64,000 nucleotides of DNA from Thiobacillus sp. (GTDB lineage: Bacteria > Pseudomonadota > Gammaproteobacteria > Burkholderiales > Thiobacillaceae). Of this stretch, positions 59,228 to 64,000 are shown in pieces; positions within the stretch are counted from its first letter, which is position 1; every line of letters starts with the position of its first letter. A program made the translations under genes and the position numbers. Under the pieces are notes generated by a model that saw nothing but the letters and a program-made list of their open reading frames with translations, did no database searches and was not told where the DNA came from. The stretch lies in assembly GCA_019459325.1 (NCBI GenBank), contig JAIBFA010000011.1, forward strand, positions 1 to 64,000. The letters are read 5' to 3'.

Positions 59228-59256
59228 GTGTCCCCGCGCCAGCGGGGATCGACCCG
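59228..59256 (+). repeat. solitary type I-E-like CRISPR repeat between nuoA and nuoB
   Basis: The 29 bases contain the core CCCCGCGCCAGCGGGGAT, preceded by GTGT and followed by CGACCCG. This is nearly identical to type I-E repeats of the form GTGTTCCCCGCGCCAGCGGGGATAAACCG (read in two parts: the stem-loop is exact, one T is missing and the tail differs). Translated it gives CPRASGDRP, a well-known product of mis-called CRISPR repeats. There is only one copy, so no array. A second hairpin, GCCTGCC/GGCAGGC, follows at about 59265-59288. Confidence 0.7.
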
Positions 59257-59324
59257 GCGAGAAGGCCTGCCCGCGATCTGCGGCAGGCAGGTCAGGCAGT
59301 TATTCTTTCGGAGCGGGCCTGATC

Positions 59325-59801
59325 ATGGGTATCGAAGGCGTCCTCGAGCAGGGTTTCGTCACAACCAAGGCCGACCAGCTCATCAATTACATGCGAACCG
59401 GCTCGATGTGGCCGATGACCTTCGGCCTGGCGTGCTGTGCTGTTGAGATGATGCAGGCCGGCGCTTCGCGTTACGATCTCGACCGCTTCGGTATCGTGTT
59501 CCGTCCGAGCCCGCGGCAGTCCGACGTGATGATCGTCGCCGGCACGCTCTGCAACAAGATGGCGCCTGCATTGCGCAAGGTCTATGACCAGATGGCCGAG
59601 CCGCGCTGGGTGATTTCCATGGGCTCGTGCGCCAACGGCGGGGGCTATTACCATTACTCGTACTCGGTGGTGCGCGGCTGCGACCGCATCGTGCCGGTCG
59701 ACATCTACGTGCCCGGCTGTCCGCCCACGGCGGAGGCGCTGCTGTTCGGCATCATCCAGCTGCAGAACAAGATCAAGCGCACCAATACCATCGCCCGCTG
59801 A
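59325..59801 (+). CDS. nuoB: NADH-quinone oxidoreductase subunit B
   Basis: A 158-aa complex I subunit carrying the N2 [4Fe-4S] cluster next to the quinone site. Start ATG 59325 ([15 protein letters not shown]); the longer frame to 59220 runs through the CRISPR-like repeat and is rejected. Cluster ligands are [24 protein letters not shown] and [32 protein letters not shown] is typical. Length is normal. Confidence 0.97.
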   Translation: MGIEGVLEQGFVTTKADQLINYMRTGSMWPMTFGLACCAVEMMQAGASRYDLDRFGIVFRPSPRQSDVMIVAGTLCNKMAPALRKVYDQMAEPRWVISMGSCANGGGYYHYSYSVVRGCDRIVPVDIYVPGCPPTAEALLFGIIQLQNKIKRTNTIAR

Positions 59802-59807
59802 CCGCCC

Positions 59808-60407
59808 ATGCCGCAGACCGTGGAAGCCCTCTCTTTGTCTCTTGAAAATGTGCTCGGCGATGCGCTGGTGCAGTCGCTTGTCCGTCTGGGCGAGCTGACA
59901 CTCGTCGTCAAGCCGCAGCGTTACGAAACGACGATGCGCACGCTGCGCGATCATCCCGATTGCCGTTTCGAGCAGCTGATCGACCTGTGCGGGATGGATT
60001 ACTCGGACTACGGCGATGGCATCTGGGAGGGCCCGCGTTTTGCCGTGGTGGTGCACCTGCTGTCGCTGACCTACAACCAGCGTGTACGGGTGCGCGTGTT
60101 CTGTCCTGACGACGCCCTGCCGGTGGTGGCCTCGATGGTCGATATCTGGCCGTCGGCCAACTGGTTCGAACGCGAAGCCTTCGACCTCTACGGCATCGTG
60201 TTCGAGGGCCATCCCGACCTGCGCCGCATCCTCACCGACTATGGCTTCATCGGCCATCCGTTCCGCAAGGACTTCCCGCTGTCGGGCAACGTCGAGATGC
60301 GCTACGACCCGACCCAGCAGCGGGTAATCTACCAGCCGGTGTCGATCGAGCCACGCGAAATCGTGCCGCGCATCGTGCGTGACGAAAGCTACGGGGCAGG
60401 GCGCTGA
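59808..60407 (+). CDS. nuoC: NADH-quinone oxidoreductase subunit C
   Basis: A 199-aa peripheral-arm subunit. [16 protein letters not shown], the 30-kDa signature [20 protein letters not shown] and [19 protein letters not shown] are clear. It lies 6 nt after nuoB and is separate from nuoD (not fused as in E. coli). Confidence 0.97.
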   Translation: MPQTVEALSLSLENVLGDALVQSLVRLGELTLVVKPQRYETTMRTLRDHPDCRFEQLIDLCGMDYSDYGDGIWEGPRFAVVVHLLSLTYNQRVRVRVFCPDDALPVVASMVDIWPSANWFEREAFDLYGIVFEGHPDLRRILTDYGFIGHPFRKDFPLSGNVEMRYDPTQQRVIYQPVSIEPREIVPRIVRDESYGAGR

Positions 60408-60408
60408 C

Positions 60409-61662
60409 ATGGCCGAAATCCGGAATTACACGATGAACTTCGGCCCGCAGCACCCGGCCGCGCACGGCGTGCTGCGCCTGGTGCTGGAGCTCGACGGCGA
60501 AGTGATCCAGCGCGCCGATCCGCACATCGGCCTGTTGCACCGCGCGACCGAGAAGCTCGCCGAGCACAAGACCTTCATCCAGTCGGTGCCCTACATGGAC
60601 CGCCTCGACTACGTGTCGATGATGGTCAACGAACACGCCTACGTGATGGCGATCGAGAAGCTGTTGCAGATCGACGTGCCCGAGCGTGCGCAGTACATCC
60701 GCGTGATGTTCGACGAGATCACCCGCGTGCTGAACCACCTCTTGTGGCTGGGGGCGCATGCGCTCGACGTCGGCGCGATGACGGTGTTCCTGTATGCCTT
60801 CCGCGAGCGCGAGGACCTGATGGACTGCTACGAGGCGGTCTCCGGCGCGCGCCTGCATGCGGCCTACTACCGTCCCGGCGGCGTCTACCGCGACCTGCCG
60901 GACACGATGCCGCAGTATGCGGCGCAGCACACCCGCAACCAAGCGACCATGAAGTCGATGAACGCCAACCGTCAGGGTTCGCTGCTCGACTTCATTGAGG
61001 ATTTCACCCAGCGTTTCCCGACTTACGTCGATGAGTACGAGACGCTGCTGACCGACAACCGCATCTGGAAGCAGCGCACCGTTGGCATCGGTGTCGTATC
61101 ACCCGAGCGCGCCAAGGCGCTGGGCTTCACCGGTCCGATGCTGCGCGGTTCCGGCGTCGAGTGGGACCTGCGCAAGAAGCAGCCCTACGAAGTCTACGAC
61201 CGCATGGACTTCGACATCCCGGTCGGCACCAACGGCGACTGCTATGACCGCTACCTGGTGCGCATCGAGGAAATGCGCCAGTCCAACCGCATCATCAAGC
61301 AGTGCATCGACTGGCTGCGCAAGAACCCGGGCCCGGTGATCGTGGAGAACCACAAGGTCGCGCCGCCGTCGCGGCTCGACATGAAGCAGAATATGGAAGA
61401 GCTGATCCACCACTTCAAGCTCTTCACCGAGGGCATGCACGTGCCGGCCGGCGAAGCCTACGCTGCGGTCGAGCATCCCAAGGGCGAGTTCGGCATCTAC
61501 CTGGTGTCGGACGGCGCCAACAAACCCTATCGTCTGAAAATCCGTGCGCCGGGCTATGCGCATCTGGCGGCGCTCGACGAAATGAGCCGCGGCCACATGA
61601 TCGCCGACGTCGTCGCCATCATCGGCACGCAGGATATTGTTTTCGGGGAGATCGACCGCTGA
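60409..61662 (+). CDS. nuoD: NADH-quinone oxidoreductase subunit D
   Basis: A 417-aa 49-kDa subunit that forms the quinone pocket with NuoB. ATG 60409 ([20 protein letters not shown]) follows nuoC by 1 nt. Key segments are [41 protein letters not shown] and [11 protein letters not shown]. The C-terminus has [39 protein letters not shown], cut here to [13 protein letters not shown]. Confidence 0.98.
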   Translation: MAEIRNYTMNFGPQHPAAHGVLRLVLELDGEVIQRADPHIGLLHRATEKLAEHKTFIQSVPYMDRLDYVSMMVNEHAYVMAIEKLLQIDVPERAQYIRVMFDEITRVLNHLLWLGAHALDVGAMTVFLYAFREREDLMDCYEAVSGARLHAAYYRPGGVYRDLPDTMPQYAAQHTRNQATMKSMNANRQGSLLDFIEDFTQRFPTYVDEYETLLTDNRIWKQRTVGIGVVSPERAKALGFTGPMLRGSGVEWDLRKKQPYEVYDRMDFDIPVGTNGDCYDRYLVRIEEMRQSNRIIKQCIDWLRKNPGPVIVENHKVAPPSRLDMKQNMEELIHHFKLFTEGMHVPAGEAYAAVEHPKGEFGIYLVSDGANKPYRLKIRAPGYAHLAALDEMSRGHMIADVVAIIGTQDIVFGEIDR

Positions 61663-62162
61663 TGGCCAATCCTGATCTGGACACCCTGCGGCTGTCGCCG
61701 GAATCGCTCGCGTTGATCGACGTCGAAGTCGCCAAATATCCCGCCGACCAGAAGCAGTCGGCAGTGATGGGCGCGCTGCGCATCGCGCAGTCAGAGAAGG
61801 GCTGGCTGAAGCCCGAGCTGATCGAATACGTTGCTGACTACCTCGAGATGCCGGCGATCGCCGCCTACGAGGTCGCGACGTTCTACAACATGTACGACAC
61901 CCACTCGGTGGGTCGCCACAAGATCACGCTGTGCACCAACCTGCCGTGCGCACTGATGGGCGCGAACAAGATCGCCGAGCACCTGAAGCAGAAACTCGGC
62001 ATCGGCTTCGGCGAGACCACCGAGGACGGCCGCTACACGCTGAAGGAAGGCGAGTGCATGGGCGCCTGCGGCGACGCGCCGATGTGCCTGCATAACAACC
62101 ACGCCATGCACACGCACCTCACGCCCGAGAAGGTGGATGAACTGCTGGACAAGCTGAAATGA
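61662..62162 (+). CDS. nuoE: NADH-quinone oxidoreductase subunit E
   Basis: A 166-aa 24-kDa subunit with a thioredoxin-like fold and a [2Fe-2S] cluster (N1a). ATG 61662 overlaps the nuoD TGA by one base; the longer frame upstream is a shadow of nuoD. Ligands are in [11 protein letters not shown] and [30 protein letters not shown] is a family block. It overlaps nuoF by 4 nt. Confidence 0.97.
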   Translation: MANPDLDTLRLSPESLALIDVEVAKYPADQKQSAVMGALRIAQSEKGWLKPELIEYVADYLEMPAIAAYEVATFYNMYDTHSVGRHKITLCTNLPCALMGANKIAEHLKQKLGIGFGETTEDGRYTLKEGECMGACGDAPMCLHNNHAMHTHLTPEKVDELLDKLK

Positions 62163-63457
62163 GTCTGCTGACGCCTACCTCCAAGGTTTGCAGCTGGACG
62201 CAGGAACTCGACAACCCGGGTTCGCTCGCGACCTATGTCGCGAACGGCGGGTACCAGGCGCTGCGCCGCGTCGTCACCGAGAAGGTGTCGGGCGACGACA
62301 TCATCGCCGAGCTCAAGACCAGCGCGCTGCGCGGCCGTGGCGGTGCGGGCTTCCCGACGGGCCTGAAGTGGAGCTTCATGCCACGCGCGTTCCAGGGCGA
62401 CAAGTACATCGTCTGCAACAGCGACGAAGGCGAGCCGGGCACCTTCAAGGACCGCGACATCCTGCGCTACAACCCGCACCAGCTGATCGAAGGCATGGCG
62501 ATCGCCGGCTACGTGCTCGGTGCGAAGGTGGGCTACAACTATATCCACGGCGAGATCTTCGACTGCTACGAGATCTTCGAGGCTGCGCTGAAGGACGCGC
62601 GCGAAGCCGGCTATCTGGGCGACAAGCTGTTCGGTACCGACTTCTGTTTCCAGTTGCACGCGCATCACGGCTACGGCGCCTACATCTGCGGCGAGGAAAC
62701 CGCGCTGCTGGAATCGATCGAGGGCAAGAAGGGCCAGCCGCGCTTCAAGCCGCCGTTCCCGGCGAGCTTCGGTCTCTACGGCAAGCCCACCACCATCAAC
62801 AACACCGAAACGCTGGCCTCGGTGCCATGGATCATCCAGCACGGCGGACAGGCCTTCCTCGAGCTGGGTAAGCCCAACAACGGCGGTTCCAAGCTGTTCT
62901 CGGTGTCCGGGCACGTCAACAGGCCCGGCAACTTCGAAGTGCCGCTCGGTACGCCGTTTTCCGAACTGCTGGAGATGGCGGGGGGGGTGCGCAACGGACA
63001 CAAGCTGAAAGCCGTCATCCCGGGCGGTTCAAGCGCGCCGGTGCTGCCGGCCGACGTCATGATGGACTGCACCATGGACTTCGACTCGATCGCCAAGGCG
63101 GGATCCATGCTGGGTTCGGGCGCGGTCATCGTCATGGACGAGACCGTGTGCATGGTGCGTGCGCTGGAACGGCTGTCGTACTTCTACTTCGAGGAATCGT
63201 GTGGCCAGTGCACCCCGTGTCGCGAGGGCACCGGCTGGATGTACCGCGTGATCCATCGCATCGAGCACGGCGAGGGCCGGCCCGAGGACCTGGAGCTGCT
63301 CAACAGCGTGGCGGGGCGCATCGGCGGCCATACCATCTGCGCGCTGGGCGATGCAGCGGCGATGCCGGTGCAAAGCTTCCTCAAACATTTTGGCCACGAG
63401 TTCGAGCATCACATCGAACACAAGCGCTGCATGGCCGGCACGGAACAGGCAGAATAA
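62159..63457 (+). CDS. nuoF: NADH-quinone oxidoreductase subunit F
   Basis: A 432-aa 51-kDa subunit that binds NADH and FMN and carries the N3 [4Fe-4S] cluster. Nucleotide site: [19 protein letters not shown] and [35 protein letters not shown] follows. Cluster ligands are [16 protein letters not shown] and [14 protein letters not shown]. The C-terminal extension is short. Confidence 0.98.
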   Translation: MSLLTPTSKVCSWTQELDNPGSLATYVANGGYQALRRVVTEKVSGDDIIAELKTSALRGRGGAGFPTGLKWSFMPRAFQGDKYIVCNSDEGEPGTFKDRDILRYNPHQLIEGMAIAGYVLGAKVGYNYIHGEIFDCYEIFEAALKDAREAGYLGDKLFGTDFCFQLHAHHGYGAYICGEETALLESIEGKKGQPRFKPPFPASFGLYGKPTTINNTETLASVPWIIQHGGQAFLELGKPNNGGSKLFSVSGHVNRPGNFEVPLGTPFSELLEMAGGVRNGHKLKAVIPGGSSAPVLPADVMMDCTMDFDSIAKAGSMLGSGAVIVMDETVCMVRALERLSYFYFEESCGQCTPCREGTGWMYRVIHRIEHGEGRPEDLELLNSVAGRIGGHTICALGDAAAMPVQSFLKHFGHEFEHHIEHKRCMAGTEQAE

Positions 63458-63465
63458 TCAAGGCT

Positions 63466-64000
63466 ATGGCTACGCTCAATATCGAAATCGATGGACGCGC
63501 GCTGCAGGTCGAAAGCGGCGACACCATCATGGATGCGGCGAACCAAGCCGGCATCACGATTCCGCATTTCTGTTACCACAAGAAACTGTCGATCGCGGCC
63601 AACTGCCGCATGTGCCTGGTGCAGGTGGAAAAGGCGCCGAAGCCGTTGCCGGCCTGCGCCACCCCGGTGACCGACGGCATGAAGGTGCAGACCCGTTCCG
63701 AATATGCGATCAACGCGCAGAAGGCGGTGATGGAGTTCCTGTTGATCAACCATCCGCTCGACTGCCCGATTTGCGACCAGGGCGGCGAATGCACGCTGCA
63801 GGATCTGGCGGTGGGCTATGGCGGCTCGTCTTCACGCTACCAGGAGATCAAGCGCGTGGTGCGCGAGAAGAACCTCGGCCCCCTCATTGCAACGGACATG
63901 ACGCGCTGCATCCACTGCAGCCGCTGCGTGCGCTTTGGCCAGGAAATCGCCGGCGTGATGGAACTCGGCATGCCCGGGCGCGGCGAGCACACCGAAGTGA
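63466..64000 (+). CDS. nuoG: NADH-quinone oxidoreductase subunit G, cut by window end
   Basis: The first 178 codons of NuoG, the large Fe-S subunit that relays electrons from NuoF. ATG 63466 lies 8 nt after nuoF. The N-terminal ferredoxin domain has HFCYHKKLSIAANCRMCLVQ and LPACATPV for the N1b cluster. The His-Cys motif region HPLDCPICDQGGECTLQD follows. CIHCSRCVRFGQEIAG starts a [4Fe-4S] domain. The rest, including the molybdopterin-like domain, is outside the window. Confidence 0.96.
   Translation, partial: MATLNIEIDGRALQVESGDTIMDAANQAGITIPHFCYHKKLSIAANCRMCLVQVEKAPKPLPACATPVTDGMKVQTRSEYAINAQKAVMEFLLINHPLDCPICDQGGECTLQDLAVGYGGSSSRYQEIKRVVREKNLGPLIATDMTRCIHCSRCVRFGQEIAGVMELGMPGRGEHTEV

Noticed and set aside
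59220-59324. N-terminal extension of NuoB
   Set aside because: It is a translation of the CRISPR-like repeat (CPRASGDRP...). NuoB homologues start at [11 protein letters not shown] with a normal length of 158 aa from 59325.
59228-59324. A CRISPR array
   Set aside because: Only one repeat unit is present; no second copy at spacer distance and no cas genes in the window.

Overview
The window is a high-GC, gene-dense stretch of a betaproteobacterial chromosome. The block carAB-greA-DUF4149-yhbY-rlmE-ftsH-folP-glmM ... tpiA-secG-tRNA-Leu(GAG)-nuoABCDEFG is the classical betaproteobacterial arrangement. Together with bamC, bamE-fur, dapA/dapB, a CNP1-like protein next to proB, and the rubrerythrin/Fe-S protein/DUF3501 trio, it fits a Thiobacillus-like or other Nitrosomonadales autotroph. 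The genus is inference; the class is fairly secure.

Layout. 1-5462 (minus strand): an accessory region with two membrane proteins, a fatty acid hydroxylase-superfamily enzyme, and a compact visibly AT-richer operon of an OLD-family ATPase/TOPRIM nuclease (frameshifted) plus two putative PD-(D/E)XK nucleases, a candidate defence cassette. 5669-9747 (minus): htpG, interrupted by an in-frame amber codon but still carrying a good heat-shock promoter, and ppk. 9813-11913: a CYTH-CHAD protein and sixA. 11974-19320: a tightly overlapped flagellar basal body/export cluster fliFGHIJ-x-OPQR without fliE, K, L, M or N. 19419-23996: dapA, bamC, an MBL hydrolase, an RhlE-type helicase and a DUF3301 protein. 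24035-26153 (minus): an MBL hydrolase, a flavin reductase-like protein and msrB. 26481-30191: rubrerythrin, a CCG-domain Fe-S protein, DUF3501 and cfa. 30289-36868: an SLC13/TrkA-C transporter, a LysR regulator divergent from azoreductase-pirin-DUF2784, a CDF exporter and a TRIC-family channel. 36937-42824: CNP1-like, proB, a broken cobC, a btuF-like protein, fur, a bamE fusion, dapB and a glutaredoxin. 42955-53485: the car/gre/rlmE/ftsH/fol/glmM block. 53578-57357: pstSCAB. 57442-64000: tpiA, secG, tRNA-Leu and nuoA to nuoG (cut by the window end).

How it fits together. Phosphate is one theme: there is a Pho box before pstS and another between ppk and the CYTH-CHAD gene, so uptake and polyphosphate metabolism may be co-controlled by PhoB. 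Outer-membrane assembly (bamC, bamE), lysine/DAP synthesis (dapA, dapB), envelope precursor synthesis (glmM) and protein quality control (htpG, ftsH, msrB) make up much of the rest.

Oddities. Three reading frames are broken in 64 kb (OLD nuclease, htpG, cobC). One complete type I-E-like CRISPR repeat sits alone between nuoA and nuoB. A MITE-like inverted-repeat element lies in the start region of cobC. A terminator hairpin abuts the folP start codon, a strong hairpin lies in the carAB leader, and BamE is fused to a C-terminal NTF2-like domain. The first 35 bases contain a G9-CGCG-C10 palindrome that looks like a contig-edge artefact.
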